In this document: piece by piece, positions 51,532 to 61,423 of the stretch
Numbering within the stretch: position 1 is the first letter of the stretch
Layout: each line of letters starts with the position of its first letter
Source of the DNA: Thiotrichales bacterium
GTDB lineage: Bacteria; Pseudomonadota; Gammaproteobacteria; Beggiatoales; Beggiatoaceae
Assembly (NCBI GenBank): GCA_016745035.1
Contig: JADGDE010000009.1
Span: forward strand, 1-64,000
Length of the DNA stretch: 64,000 nucleotides
Reading direction: 5' to 3'
Translations under genes and position numbers: made by a program
The notes under the pieces: model-generated
The model's input: only the letters and a program-made list of their open reading frames with translations
The model's database searches: none
Told to the model about the DNA's origin: nothing

Positions 51532-51612
51532 GATGTGATGCACTAAGTCAGTTTTTGCCATGATAGGGTGAATATTCTCCTCCCTAATGGTATTTAGCCT
51601 TTGCATAACATC
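51532..51612. repeat. Interspersed palindromic element, 81-bp copy
   Basis: Ends GATGTGATGCA and TGCATAACATC are inverted; internal TTTTT and TTAGCCTTTGC segments match the copy at 15566-15646 in order and length. It lies directly upstream of the LegC-like gene and supplies a TTG that could be mistaken for its start. Confidence 0.75.
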
Positions 51613-51633
51613 AATAAAAACAATGACAACACC

Positions 51634-52779
51634 ATGCTAGAAGATTTCATTCGTTTCGCCCGCAAACTCTATCCACAGCAAGACTTTATCCCGCTACATG
51701 CGCCTTATTTTGCTGGTAATGAAAGCGCTTATGTGCAAGCAACTTTAGACTCGACCTTTGTCTCTAGTGTCGGTGAATATGTGGATAAATTTGAGCAAGC
51801 CATTGCCAAGTATACCGGAGCAAAACATGCTATCGCCACCGTTAATGGCACAGCAGCACTACACATCGCCCTCAAGCTCGCTGGGGTACAAACAGGTGAT
51901 GAGGTCATTACCCAATCGCTCACCTTTATCGCCACTTGTAATGCCATCAGTTACTGCAACGCCCAGCCGGTGTTTGTCGATGTCAGTGCTGATACTTTAG
52001 GTTTGGATGTTCACAGTTTGGCTGATTTTTTAGCCGAACATGCCGAAGTCCGTGATGATGGCGTGTGTTGGAATAAACACAGCCAGCGCCCGATTCGCGC
52101 TTGTGTCCCTATGCATAGCTTGGGTTTTCCGGTTAAGCTTGCGGGGCTTAAAGCCCTCTGTGAGCAATACCATATTGCTTTAGTCGAAGATGCAGCCGAA
52201 TCCCTGGGCAGCTACTACCACGGACAGCATACGGGCACGCAAGGTCTACTGGCGGCAATCAGTTTTAATGGCAATAAAATCATCACCACTGGCGGTGGCG
52301 GCATGATTTTGACCAATGATGAGCAGCTTGCCAAACAAGCCAAACACATCACCACCACAGCCAAAGTCCCGCACCGCTGGCGTTTTGAGCATGACCAAAT
52401 CGGCTATAATTATCGAATGCCTAACCTCAATGCCGCGCTAGGATTGGCACAACTCGAAGCCTTGCCCGGATATGTCGACAACAAACGCGCCACTGCTAAA
52501 GCCTATCAAGATTGGGGCAAACAACAGGGGCTACATTTTATCGCTGAACAGCCAGAGAGCCGAGCCAATTACTGGCTTAACGCCTTATTACTTGATGATG
52601 CACAAACACAAGAAAACTGGTTAGAGCAAAGCAACGCTGCGGGGGTGATGACTCGCCCCTTGTGGATACCAATGCACCAACTGGATTTATACCAACAGGC
52701 TCAGCACACGCCTATGCCGATAACCGAGGACTTGGCACAGCGTTTAATCAACGTCCCAAGCAGTGTGCGCCATGACTAG
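51634..52779 (+). CDS. LegC-like PLP aminotransferase (DegT/DnrJ family)
   Basis: 381 residues from the ATG at 51634; the in-frame extension to 51601 runs into a repeat and is rejected. Fold type I sugar aminotransferase: NGTAALHIAL, VDVSADTLGLD, VEDAAESLGSYY (PLP-binding Asp) and the Schiff-base Lys in SFNGNKIITTGGGG. NYRMPNLNAALG is family-typical. The closest functional group is LegC, which aminates a UDP-4-keto-6-deoxy sugar on the route to legionaminic acid. It overlaps the epimerase gene by 8 bp, supporting that pathway. Confidence 0.85.
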   Translation: MLEDFIRFARKLYPQQDFIPLHAPYFAGNESAYVQATLDSTFVSSVGEYVDKFEQAIAKYTGAKHAIATVNGTAALHIALKLAGVQTGDEVITQSLTFIATCNAISYCNAQPVFVDVSADTLGLDVHSLADFLAEHAEVRDDGVCWNKHSQRPIRACVPMHSLGFPVKLAGLKALCEQYHIALVEDAAESLGSYYHGQHTGTQGLLAAISFNGNKIITTGGGGMILTNDEQLAKQAKHITTTAKVPHRWRFEHDQIGYNYRMPNLNAALGLAQLEALPGYVDNKRATAKAYQDWGKQQGLHFIAEQPESRANYWLNALLLDDAQTQENWLEQSNAAGVMTRPLWIPMHQLDLYQQAQHTPMPITEDLAQRLINVPSSVRHD

Positions 52780-53929
52780 AAAAATCGCCGTCGTCACTGG
52801 AACCCGTGCCGAATACGGTTTACTGTCGGGTTTAATGGATAAAATCAAAAATACAGCGGGGCTACGCCTACAAACCTTGGTCACAGGAATGCACCTCTCG
52901 CCCGAGTTTGGCTTAAGTTATCAACAAATCGAACAAGATGGCTTTCACATTGATGCCAAAATCGAGATATTGCTGTCCTCAGATACCGCCGTCGGTATCA
53001 GCCAATCAATGGGCTTGGCGATGATCGGTTTTGCCAATGCTTACGAGCGCCTCAAGCCGGATTTATTGGTGGTCTTAGGCGACCGTTTCGAGAGCTTTGC
53101 CGCGGTCAGTGCCGCCACTATCGCTAATATTCCGATTGCACATTTACATGGTGGCGAGACTACCGAGGGCGCATTTGATGAGGCCATGCGCCATGCCATC
53201 ACTAAAATGTCACACCTGCACTTTACCGCCACCGATGCCTATCGCCGCCGCGTGATTCAACTCGGCGAACATCCCAACCGCGTGTTTAATGTCGGCGCGA
53301 TTGGCATTGATGCGATTAAAGAACGCCAACTTTTAGATAGACAAGCTTTTGAAGCAGCGATAGATTTTAAGCTGGGAAAACGCAATTTACTGGTCACATT
53401 TCATCCCGTGACCTTAGAGCAACAAAGTGCCGCTGAGCAATGCCAAGCCTTATTAGATGCTATTGGCTGGCTCGAAGGCACTCATGTGATTTTCACCGGC
53501 GCAAATGCCGACACCGATGGGCGTATTATCAATCAAATGCTCAGCGAATACGTGCAAGAAAACCCCAGCCGCTGCTGTTGGCATACCAATCTGGGACAAT
53601 TGCGCTATCTCTCGGCTTTGCAGCATGTCGATGCGGTGGTGGGTAATTCCTCTAGCGGGCTATTGGAAGCACCGAGTTTCCATATTGCCACGGTGAACAT
53701 TGGCGACCGTCAACGTGGGCGTATCCAAGGCAAAACCGTGATTAATTGCGCACCGGAAGTCGATGAGATTTTTGCTGCCATTGAGCGCATCTATCGCCCG
53801 ACCTTTCAATTACAACTAAAAAAAGCCAAAAACCCCTATGGCAACGGCGGCACAGCAAAGAAAATTTTAGAAATGTTGCAAAGCTATTCGCTGGATAATA
53901 TTTTGAAAAAGCCATTTTATGATCGTTAG
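52772..53929 (+). CDS. UDP-sugar hydrolysing 2-epimerase (LegG/NeuC-like)
   Basis: 385 residues from the ATG at 52772 inside the end of the aminotransferase gene. WecB/NeuC superfamily: VVTGTRAEYGLL, VLGDRFESFA, HLHGGETTEGAFDE, TFHPVTLE, and VGNSSSGLLEAP with GDRQRGR. These features fit the hydrolysing group (NeuC/NnaA/LegG), which releases UDP and gives a 2-epimerised free sugar for a NeuB-type synthase. NeuB-, NeuA- and flippase-like genes are not in the window, so the pathway is incomplete here. Confidence 0.87.
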   Translation: MTRKIAVVTGTRAEYGLLSGLMDKIKNTAGLRLQTLVTGMHLSPEFGLSYQQIEQDGFHIDAKIEILLSSDTAVGISQSMGLAMIGFANAYERLKPDLLVVLGDRFESFAAVSAATIANIPIAHLHGGETTEGAFDEAMRHAITKMSHLHFTATDAYRRRVIQLGEHPNRVFNVGAIGIDAIKERQLLDRQAFEAAIDFKLGKRNLLVTFHPVTLEQQSAAEQCQALLDAIGWLEGTHVIFTGANADTDGRIINQMLSEYVQENPSRCCWHTNLGQLRYLSALQHVDAVVGNSSSGLLEAPSFHIATVNIGDRQRGRIQGKTVINCAPEVDEIFAAIERIYRPTFQLQLKKAKNPYGNGGTAKKILEMLQSYSLDNILKKPFYDR

Positions 53930-54055
53930 CAAGGGCGCTAAGATTGCCGTTCTCTTCAAAAACAGCGAAAAAAGTCCAGCAATCGCCGTTTTCATGCTTA
54001 TCGCTATTGTCTTGTGAAAAATCAGCATTATTATGAAATCTGAACTTAGACAAGA

Positions 54056-54244
54056 ATGAGTAAGTACATGTTATATCTCAGCGAATTACTAATGGAACAT
54101 CACGACTTAGATTCTTTTGACCAACTGGTAGAGCTTATCAACGAAGTCAAAAAACAAGAACGCTTTTTTCGCATGGATGTGAAACCGCCTTTTACAGATA
54201 CCCCTGAAAACTGGGAAGATCGCCTAGAAGCTGCCTTTTATTAA
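54056..54244 (+). CDS. Small protein of the Cmx6-like operon
   Basis: 62 residues, acidic, helical: MSKYMLYLSELLMEHHDL, SFDQLVELINEVKKQE, then PPFTDTPENWEDRLEAAFY. I do not recognise the family. Its stop TAA shares the A with the ATG of the next gene (TAATG), so translation is coupled. First of a three-gene operon ending in a Cas6-like protein; 125 bp of spacer precede it without obvious structure. Confidence 0.7.
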   Translation: MSKYMLYLSELLMEHHDLDSFDQLVELINEVKKQERFFRMDVKPPFTDTPENWEDRLEAAFY

Positions 54245-54966
54245 TGGACACCGTATCGCCTATGGAACACTTAAAACAACAGCCCGCTGAAGATGCCACC
54301 AGTGCTGATAGCCAACCCTCCACCGCGTTGATTCGTAGTCGTTTACTGGTCTTGCAAGACGAATGGGATGCCCTTCCCGCTGGCAGCAACGCCAAAGACC
54401 AACTGAGTATTATGCTCGAAATGGGCTATGGGCATATCGAACTAGAAGAACAAACGGAAGCTTGGAATATTGCTTGGCAAGCATTTGAGCTAGCTTGCGA
54501 ACAGCAACTTTGGGATCAAGCCGTTGAAGCCTGCGATATTCTTTTTCAATCAGAACAATCACAAGCGCTACCCGCACTGGGGCAGGGTATTTGGCTCTCG
54601 GTCACTTTCCCCGTTGACCCAAGTTTAAGTGTGATGATGCTAGAACACCTGATTAACGAAACCCCTGATGATGCCGATGGTGCAGCCGTTGCCGCTGCCA
54701 CTGCTTGTTATATTGTTGATTTGCGCACCAAAGATAAAGAACGGGAAAAACTCAGCTTTTTCACCAATCAAATGCTCGGCAAAGTGGCGCGCCGCCATAG
54801 CCAAGTCGAAACCCAAGCGGCATTTCAAGCATGGATTGAGCGCCTAGAACTCAATGCCCCCAGCGAATTTTTGGGACGTTTGCGCCAAGTGATTGAAGTG
54901 TTAGTACAAGATGATTGGTGGTTTAACCGAGATACCCTGCGCGATAGTTTGCCGGAAGATGCCTAA
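54244..54966 (+). CDS. Helical-repeat protein of the Cmx6-like operon
   Basis: 240 residues, acidic, predicted almost entirely helical, with paired-helix segments such as AWNIAWQAFELACEQQLWDQAVEACDIL that look like TPR/HEAT-type repeats (short landmarks: WNIAWQAFELA, WDQAVEACDIL). No signal peptide, membrane helix or catalytic motif. It could be a large-subunit-like scaffold or an adaptor, but no family is recognised. Coupled by TAATG to genes on both sides. Confidence 0.65.
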   Translation: MDTVSPMEHLKQQPAEDATSADSQPSTALIRSRLLVLQDEWDALPAGSNAKDQLSIMLEMGYGHIELEEQTEAWNIAWQAFELACEQQLWDQAVEACDILFQSEQSQALPALGQGIWLSVTFPVDPSLSVMMLEHLINETPDDADGAAVAAATACYIVDLRTKDKEREKLSFFTNQMLGKVARRHSQVETQAAFQAWIERLELNAPSEFLGRLRQVIEVLVQDDWWFNRDTLRDSLPEDA

Positions 54967-55622
54967 TGGTTTGGGATGAAACAAAAACTGAAACCTACCA
55001 AGTGCCCGATGCCATTATTGATATGGCATTTAAAATTGATGCCCCCTTGCTGCCTTTGGATCATGCAGAGGCTTTAGCCCGCGCGATTACACAAGCCTTG
55101 CCTTGGTTTGCTGACGAGCCACAAGCAGCATTGCAGTTGATTCACGGGGCTGCCTCTGGCAATGGTTGGGACAGACCGGAGGGTGATAATGCCTTATTGA
55201 ATCTCTCACGACGTACACGCCTGTCTTTGCGGATTCCTAAGACCCGTGAAACCGATGTCCAAGCTTTAAGTGGACAAAGCTTAGACATTGATGGTTATCC
55301 GCTCAAAGTCGGTAGCAGCAGCCGCAAACTATTACAAGTGACTGAGGTGTTGTTTGCACGTTTTATAGCCACCGATCCCGCTGTGCCTGAATCTGAATTT
55401 TTACAAGCGTGTTTAGCTCAAATCAGTGCCTTAGGTGTTAATTGCCACAAAGCCATGCCAGGGCGCAGTCAACACCTGGGGGCACAATTTTGCCGTAGTT
55501 TGATGCTGGCAGACCTCGTTCCCGAAGCCTCCATTATTGTCCAAGAACACGGTATCGGTGATTTACAAAAACAAGGAATTGGGGTGTTTATAGCGCACAA
55601 AGGCATTGCTGCCGTCGCATAG
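54966..55622 (+). CDS. Cas6/Cmx6-like RNA endonuclease family protein without CRISPR context
   Basis: 218 residues that read like the Cas6 of the I-MYXAN subtype (Cmx6): an N-terminal LPLDHAEALARAITQALPW segment, a LNLSRRTRLSLRIP strand, GQSLDIDGYPLKVG, a central variable part, and a C-terminal Gly-rich loop HGIGDLQKQGIGVFIAHKGI, equivalent to the Cas6 loop G-x-G...GxGxF(x)PHK. Cas6 proteins cut CRISPR transcripts at repeat hairpins. No Cas gene or repeat array is present in the window; instead two unknown genes are coupled to it (TAATG overlaps). The family call is from memory of the motif pattern; the activity and substrate are unknown. Confidence 0.65.
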   Translation: MVWDETKTETYQVPDAIIDMAFKIDAPLLPLDHAEALARAITQALPWFADEPQAALQLIHGAASGNGWDRPEGDNALLNLSRRTRLSLRIPKTRETDVQALSGQSLDIDGYPLKVGSSSRKLLQVTEVLFARFIATDPAVPESEFLQACLAQISALGVNCHKAMPGRSQHLGAQFCRSLMLADLVPEASIIVQEHGIGDLQKQGIGVFIAHKGIAAVA

Positions 55623-55729
55623 ACGCTTATGATTGGCTTGGTTGCAAACGCAGGATTAATGCAGCCATTTTACTCGTTCCCAAGGTCCACGTTGAGAATG
55701 CCTAGCTCGTCGCTCCAGCGGCGCGTGCC

Positions 55730-56920
55730 TTAGTCTTGCTTTAAGCGTTTGATTAACGCCGCCATTTGCCGACTGTCTTCGTGGTCTTTACCACGGACTT
55801 GCACATAAGCCGCATGGGCTTGTTTTGCCAGTTTTAGCGCAGTTTGCTGTTGCCCAAGGGCATAATGGATTTGAATGAGATTGCTTAAACTGCGTAAGGT
55901 GTCTAAGTCTTGCGCACCGATGTGCTTCGCCCGTCCTTCATAGGCTTTTTGCATCCAAGGCAGAGCAGCGCTGGCCTTCCCGGCTAAGTATTGCAGCGCC
56001 CCCAAGTCATTGTACAAGGTTAAGGTCGCAGGAGATTTCTCCTCCAAAACCGCATGGTTTTCTTGATAGAGCCGCTCTAACACCGCATAGGCTTGCGGGT
56101 ATTGCTGTTGTCCTCGGTACAAACCGACCAATTCTTGACTCAAAGTCAGGGTTAATTGATGCTCTGCGCCCAAACTTTCGCGGGCTAAGTTCAAAGCGTG
56201 CAGGCGTTTTTCGGTCGCTGTTTGCCATTGTTGCTGCCCCAAATAAACATCACTTAAGGCGCGTAAGCTAAGCAGGCTGCGCGGGTCTTTTTCCCCCAGC
56301 GCGGTTTGTCGTTGTTGCAAACATTGCTCGGTCAGCGGTAAAGCTTGGCTGTAATTTTGTAATTGCCGATAAACAAAAGCGCTATCACAAAGGCTTTTGC
56401 GGGTATCGGCATGGGTCGCGCCCAGCGTTTGCCGACGTTGGTCTAGGCTTTGTTGTAACAAAGGCAAAGCGGCTTCAAAACGCTGCTGTTTTATCAACAC
56501 ACTGGCAACACTGTGTAAGCTGTTGAGGGTTTCGGGGTCAGATTCGCCCAGCACTTGGCGGCGTTGCTTCAAACATTGTTGGTGCAATTTTAAGGCTTGA
56601 TCGTATTGTCCCAGCTCGGTGTGTACCCACGCCAGATTATTCAGCGCTAACAGGCTTTCGGGGTGTTCGTCACCCTGCGCGTCGCGGCGGCGCTGGTAGA
56701 TTTTTTGCGCAAAAGGCAGCGCCTGTTTAAATTGGCGTTGCTGATAATAATGCAAAAAATAGCGTAAGTCCGAGGCAAGTTCCGAGTCTTGCGGCTCAGC
56801 GCTGGCGGCTTTTGCTGTCTGTGCAGCGCGGGGCGCATCACTGGGCTTGGGTGCTTTACTTTGGCAAGCACCTAAAGCAAGTGTTGCTATAACTAAAGGC
56901 AGCGACTTAAAGCGAAACAT
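55730..56920 (-). CDS. TPR-repeat lipoprotein (kinesin-light-chain type)
   Basis: 396 residues. Signal peptide with lipobox LGAC (Cys19) indicates an outer-membrane lipoprotein. About seven 42-residue TPR units follow (about 80-390), with repeated G(D/E)xHPxSL/LNNLA and LGxxHxxT phrases of the kinesin-light-chain class. The repeats form a superhelical protein-binding scaffold. Last gene of the FlgO-type operon; only 2 bp separate it from the FlgO-like stop. Confidence 0.85.
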   Translation of the reverse strand: MFRFKSLPLVIATLALGACQSKAPKPSDAPRAAQTAKAASAEPQDSELASDLRYFLHYYQQRQFKQALPFAQKIYQRRRDAQGDEHPESLLALNNLAWVHTELGQYDQALKLHQQCLKQRRQVLGESDPETLNSLHSVASVLIKQQRFEAALPLLQQSLDQRRQTLGATHADTRKSLCDSAFVYRQLQNYSQALPLTEQCLQQRQTALGEKDPRSLLSLRALSDVYLGQQQWQTATEKRLHALNLARESLGAEHQLTLTLSQELVGLYRGQQQYPQAYAVLERLYQENHAVLEEKSPATLTLYNDLGALQYLAGKASAALPWMQKAYEGRAKHIGAQDLDTLRSLSNLIQIHYALGQQQTALKLAKQAHAAYVQVRGKDHEDSRQMAALIKRLKQD

Positions 56921-56922
56921 GG

Positions 56923-57585
56923 CTAGCGGTTACGGGCTTTGCGGCGGCGATTATCACGCAAGAGTTTTTTGATATTGGCATCCAAGGGCAAAGAATAATC
57001 GGTGGAATAAACAATAATATCATTGCGGGCATCAACCACGCGCAAGGTGACATAAACCAAATCTTTCGCCGCAGCGTAAGTGCCAACGATGACCGCTTGT
57101 GCATCTTGCTCAAAACTCAAATGACGTAATTCACGCGAGAGCACAAATTCCCCTTGTGACCATTGCTCAGCATTATCTGGGTTAGGCATGAAAATATTGT
57201 TACGCATTTTCACCTCAACCACCTGATAGCCGCTTTGGGAGAAACGCGATTGGACTTGCTCGCCTATCATGCGCCCAAAGGTAGATGAATAGCGCACATC
57301 GTCAATATCCACCAAGCTGGTAACCAACAGCGGGCGGTCTTTATTGAGATTAAAATTCAAACGGCTATTTTCTACCGCTTTGAGAATTTCATCCACCGCT
57401 GAATAGCTGGCGAGAATCAAATGTGAGTTAGGTTTAACCGTGACACCAGATTCGGTTTTGCGTGGCTCACCGCTGCCGCCAGCATAATAACCCGTGCCAT
57501 GATAAACAGGGCTATTGGTACAAGCGCTTAAGCCTAGAATCAAGCCCAAACCTATAGCCGTTTTTGTCCAATTAAAAGCCTTCAT
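56923..57585 (-). CDS. FlgO-domain lipoprotein
   Basis: 220 residues. Lipobox LSAC near residue 22. A single FlgO domain (about 60-205): LILASYSAVDEIL, PLLVTSLVDIDDVRYSSTFGRMIGEQVQSRFSQSGY in pieces (LLVTSLVDID, STFGRMIGEQ), and VIVGTYAAAKDLVYVTLRVV. In Vibrio FlgO is an outer-membrane flagellar protein, but the domain also occurs outside flagellar clusters. The start overlaps the preceding stop (ATGA). The strongly basic C-terminus (RRRKARNR) is unusual. Confidence 0.82.
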   Translation of the reverse strand: MKAFNWTKTAIGLGLILGLSACTNSPVYHGTGYYAGGSGEPRKTESGVTVKPNSHLILASYSAVDEILKAVENSRLNFNLNKDRPLLVTSLVDIDDVRYSSTFGRMIGEQVQSRFSQSGYQVVEVKMRNNIFMPNPDNAEQWSQGEFVLSRELRHLSFEQDAQAVIVGTYAAAKDLVYVTLRVVDARNDIIVYSTDYSLPLDANIKKLLRDNRRRKARNR

Positions 57586-58571
57586 CGGTCAGTCACCCGT
57601 ATGGTTTTCGTCCGGCGTTGATAGTGATCGGCATCGCCACGGTTGATGTAATACAAGTCCGAGCGACTAAAGACAATCAAGTCGCCATCGGTGATTTTGG
57701 TGTGAATCATCACCTCGGTATTCGATTGGGTATAACGGGTGTAATGATTGCGATCTTTATGCTGCACCACTTGAACTTTATAATCCAAAATCATTGGCTT
57801 ACAAGTAGCAATGTCGGAGCAATAGGTATTGACGGTATCAGGACGGGTCGAAACGACAATGCCTTTTTGCACTAAGTGCGAGCTGAGTAAATCATGAAAC
57901 GCCAACATAAAGGGCGACTCTTGCCCACCGCGTGGCGGATTGATATATAAAGATGGCGGCAAGGGCGCGACATCTTCTGCGCCAACACTAAAGCTGGTGA
58001 TAGGATTGGCAGCGAGTACAGGCGGCGGAGCCATTGCAGCGGCTGGGTGTTGGACAATCGCAGGCGGTGGCATACTGACCACAGGTGCATGGGCGAAAGA
58101 TTTAATTCGCTTCGTGCCCGGTGGCAGATCCAATTCGACCACTTCAGGCGTGGTGCTAACTGGCTCGATGGGGACAACGGCATTATCGTTGACTACCACC
58201 ACAGGTTCAACTTCAATCACCACAGGCTCTGGTATCGGCTCGATAACCACTGGGGCAGGCTCGGCGATAGGCTGGGTATTTAAGGCAACCGGAATCGGCT
58301 CCATACCGCCAGCGTTAGGCCCTGGCACTGTGCCCACGGGCAAAGCTTCTTGGAAAACCGAGTTTAAATCCGCAGGCTCGGGTTGTTTGGGCAAATTGTC
58401 ATAAATGGTGGTGGCGACCTTCTCGGCCAACACATCCCAATGATGCACAGCTTGCATGTCGAGCTGATTGCTCAGCGCGTGGTATTCCTCCAACGGTACA
58501 GGTGTGTAGGCACAGCCTGACAAGAAGGAAAGCGCTGCAATCACAGCGGCAGTTAGTTTTTTCGTTTTCAT
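57582..58571 (-). CDS. Proline/valine-rich lipoprotein of the FlgO operon
   Basis: The ATG at 58571 follows GAGAGAG and gives 329 residues with a lipoprotein signal (lipobox LSGC at about residue 20). N-terminal part about 21-75, then a long disordered Pro/Val/Glu linker (about 85-200) with repeats of EPxPVVIEP type, then a globular domain (about 215-329) with two Cys (YCSDIATC) and an LDYKVQVVQHKDRN beta pattern. I do not recognise the C-terminal domain. It may span the periplasm or surface through the linker. Coupled to the FlgO-like gene by ATGA. Confidence 0.75.
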   Translation of the reverse strand: MKTKKLTAAVIAALSFLSGCAYTPVPLEEYHALSNQLDMQAVHHWDVLAEKVATTIYDNLPKQPEPADLNSVFQEALPVGTVPGPNAGGMEPIPVALNTQPIAEPAPVVIEPIPEPVVIEVEPVVVVNDNAVVPIEPVSTTPEVVELDLPPGTKRIKSFAHAPVVSMPPPAIVQHPAAAMAPPPVLAANPITSFSVGAEDVAPLPPSLYINPPRGGQESPFMLAFHDLLSSHLVQKGIVVSTRPDTVNTYCSDIATCKPMILDYKVQVVQHKDRNHYTRYTQSNTEVMIHTKITDGDLIVFSRSDLYYINRGDADHYQRRTKTIRVTDR

Positions 58572-58807
58572 CGGTACTCTCTCTCCGATACGCATTATTG
58601 CGAAATATTCAAGCATATTTTATTAATAAAAGCAATGACTCATTTACTTTTGTTGATGTAGTTTATGAACTTTTATTTTTAGGCTTATCAGCGACTTGAT
58701 TTTTTTTATCTGCAAATACAGATTAAAGGCAGTCCTGCTGCTATATCGCGCAGTCAAATTCTGTTAAAATTCTCGCAAATTTTTAGGATAAACACAGGCT
58801 TTTTAGT

Positions 58808-61420
58808 ATGAGTGATGTCAACAGCACAGCCGCTTTACGGCGATTGTTTCTGGACTATTTTAAGCAGCAATCCCACAGCGAGGTCGCCAGCTCGCCTCTC
58901 GTTCCTGCCAATGATCCGACTTTATTATTTACCAATGCTGGCATGGTGCAATTCAAAGAGGTGTTTTTAGGGCAAGACAAACGCGCCTATAGCCGTGCCA
59001 CCACCTGCCAACGTTGCGTGCGTGCTGGCGGTAAACACAACGACCTCGACAATGTTGGCTACACCGCCCGCCATCATACTTTCTTTGAAATGCTGGGCAA
59101 CTTTAGTTTTGGCGATTACTTCAAAAAAGATGCCATCCGTTTTGCGTGGCAGTTTTTGACCGAAGAAGTCAAACTGCCTGCCGACAAGCTTTGGATCACT
59201 GTCTACGAAGACGATGACGAGGCGGCGGACATTTGGCTCAAAGAACTCAACGTCGATCCCTCACGTTTTTCCCGTTGCGGGGCGAAAGACAATTTTTGGT
59301 CGATGGGTAACACTGGCCCTTGTGGCCCTTGCACCGAGATTTTTTATGACCACGGCGAAGAAATCGCTGGCGGCCCGCCTGGTACGCCCGAGGAAGATGG
59401 CGACCGCTATATTGAGATTTGGAACTTGGTGTTTATGCAATATGACCGGGGTGAAGACGGTACACTCACGCCATTGCCACACCCCTCTGTCGATACAGGC
59501 ATGGGCATAGAGCGCTTGGCTGCGGTGTTGCAAGGCGTGCATAACAACTACGATATTGACCTGTTTCAAGCCATCATTAAAGCCATTGCCAAACTCTCCG
59601 GCACACAAGACTTAAGCCATCCTTCTTTGCGCGTGATTGCCGATCACATCCGCTCGTGTGCCTTTTTGGTCGTCGATGGCGTGATTCCCAGCAATGAAGG
59701 ACGGGGCTATGTGCTGCGCCGTATCATTCGCCGCGCCTTACGCCACGGGCACAAACTCGGTTTAGAGCTGCCATTTTTCTATCAACTGGTCGCGCCTTTA
59801 TCCGAGCAAATGGGCGAGGCTTATCCCGAATTAGCCGATAATGTCGCCTTAGTCGAAAAAATTCTCAAGCAAGAAGAAGAGCGTTTCTCGGAAACCTTAG
59901 ACCAAGGCATGAAGCTATTAGAAGAAGCGATTGCCAACCTCAAGGGCGCAGAAATTCCCGGCGATTTGGTCTTTAAGCTTTATGATACTTACGGCTTCCC
60001 CAATGACTTAACTGCCGACATTGCCCGCGAACGTGAGCTAACACTGGATCAAGCCGGATTTGAAACGGCGATGCAAGCCCAGCGCGAGCGCGCCCGTGCC
60101 GCCAGCCAATTCCAAGCGACTTGGGACGAGGAAAACCTCGACATTGCTTGCAGCACTGAATTTACTGGTTATGATCGCTTAGCCGATAACGGCGCAGTCT
60201 GTGCGCTCTTCCAAGACGACCAAGCCAGCGAGACCTTAGCCGCTGGACAACAAGGGCGAATTATTCTCAAGCAAACGCCATTTTATGCTGAATCAGGCGG
60301 ACAAAAAGGCGATGCCGGACAATTACAGCTTGGCGATGCCGTGTTTGAAGTCAGCGACACGCAAAAAGTCGGCGATGCCTATGTGCATTTCGGCACGCTC
60401 GAGAGAGGTAGCCTCAATGTCGGCGATGAGGTCGCGGCGAATGTCGATGCCAAGCAGCGCCAAGCCACGGCGCGCAACCACACCGCCACCCATTTACTCC
60501 ATGCCGCCTTGCGCCAAGTCTTAGGCAAACACGTCAAACAAAAAGGCTCGCTAGTTGCGCATAACCGCTTGCGTTTTGACTTCTCGCATTTTGAGCCGAT
60601 CACTGCCGAGCAACTGCGCGAGATTGAGCGTTTAGTTAATCAAGAAATCATGGCAAACGCCCCGGTTGAAACCAAAGTCATGCAAATTGATGAGGCGATG
60701 GAAAGCGGCGCAATGGCGCTGTTTGGGGAAAAATACGCCGATGACGTGCGCGTTTTATCCATTGGTGAGTTTTCTACTGAATTGTGCGGCGGCACGCACG
60801 TCTCCCACGCAGGCGACATTGGTTTATTTAAAATTATCTCCGAAACGGGGGTAGCTGCTGGCGTACGCCGTGTAGAAGCCATCAGCGGTGATGATGCGCT
60901 GGATTTAGTCCAAGACTGGCAAGACAAACGTCAAAACTTAGCAGACTTACTGAAAACCGATGCCGACCAAGTCAGCGATAAAGTCGCGCAACTGCAAGCG
61001 CAATTAAAACAAAGCCAAAAACAACTGGCGGATTTGCAAGCACAATTGGCGAGCAATCAAGGTGATAGCCTCATCGACCAAGCCGAAACCATCGACGGGG
61101 TGAAAATCCTCGCGGTCGAGTTGGAAAATACCGAAGCGAAACAACTGCCCGAAAGCATGGACAAACTCCGTGACAAACTCGGTGATTGTGCGCTGGTTCT
61201 TGCCACTGTTAATGGCGGCAAAGTCAATCTCATCGCTGGCGTGAGTAAATCAGTCACCAAGCGCATCAAGGCGGGCGATTTGGTCAACCATGTCGCGCAA
61301 CAAGTCGGCGGTAAAGGCGGCGGTCGCCCCGATATGGCACGCGCAGGCGGCAAAGATCCCAGCGGTCTTGCGACAGCGCTCGCCTCTGTACCTGCGTGGG
61401 CAACAGAGAAACTAGGTTAA
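58808..61420 (+). CDS. alaS: Alanine--tRNA ligase
   Basis: 870 residues, full length. Class II catalytic core at the N-terminus ([40 protein letters not shown]), the editing domain with zinc ligands [11 protein letters not shown] (about 560) and [11 protein letters not shown] (about 660), and the C-Ala domain after a coiled coil, ending with [15 protein letters not shown]. It charges tRNA-Ala and clears Ser/Gly misacylation. No strong ribosome site is seen; the 190-bp spacer to the divergent lipoprotein operon holds both promoters. Confidence 0.97.
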   Translation: MSDVNSTAALRRLFLDYFKQQSHSEVASSPLVPANDPTLLFTNAGMVQFKEVFLGQDKRAYSRATTCQRCVRAGGKHNDLDNVGYTARHHTFFEMLGNFSFGDYFKKDAIRFAWQFLTEEVKLPADKLWITVYEDDDEAADIWLKELNVDPSRFSRCGAKDNFWSMGNTGPCGPCTEIFYDHGEEIAGGPPGTPEEDGDRYIEIWNLVFMQYDRGEDGTLTPLPHPSVDTGMGIERLAAVLQGVHNNYDIDLFQAIIKAIAKLSGTQDLSHPSLRVIADHIRSCAFLVVDGVIPSNEGRGYVLRRIIRRALRHGHKLGLELPFFYQLVAPLSEQMGEAYPELADNVALVEKILKQEEERFSETLDQGMKLLEEAIANLKGAEIPGDLVFKLYDTYGFPNDLTADIARERELTLDQAGFETAMQAQRERARAASQFQATWDEENLDIACSTEFTGYDRLADNGAVCALFQDDQASETLAAGQQGRIILKQTPFYAESGGQKGDAGQLQLGDAVFEVSDTQKVGDAYVHFGTLERGSLNVGDEVAANVDAKQRQATARNHTATHLLHAALRQVLGKHVKQKGSLVAHNRLRFDFSHFEPITAEQLREIERLVNQEIMANAPVETKVMQIDEAMESGAMALFGEKYADDVRVLSIGEFSTELCGGTHVSHAGDIGLFKIISETGVAAGVRRVEAISGDDALDLVQDWQDKRQNLADLLKTDADQVSDKVAQLQAQLKQSQKQLADLQAQLASNQGDSLIDQAETIDGVKILAVELENTEAKQLPESMDKLRDKLGDCALVLATVNGGKVNLIAGVSKSVTKRIKAGDLVNHVAQQVGGKGGGRPDMARAGGKDPSGLATALASVPAWATEKLG

Positions 61421-61423
61421 ATC

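Noticed and set aside
53742..54053. 103-codon minus-strand frame between the epimerase and the Cmx6-like operon
   Set aside because: Mostly antisense to the epimerase 3' end and without a ribosome site.
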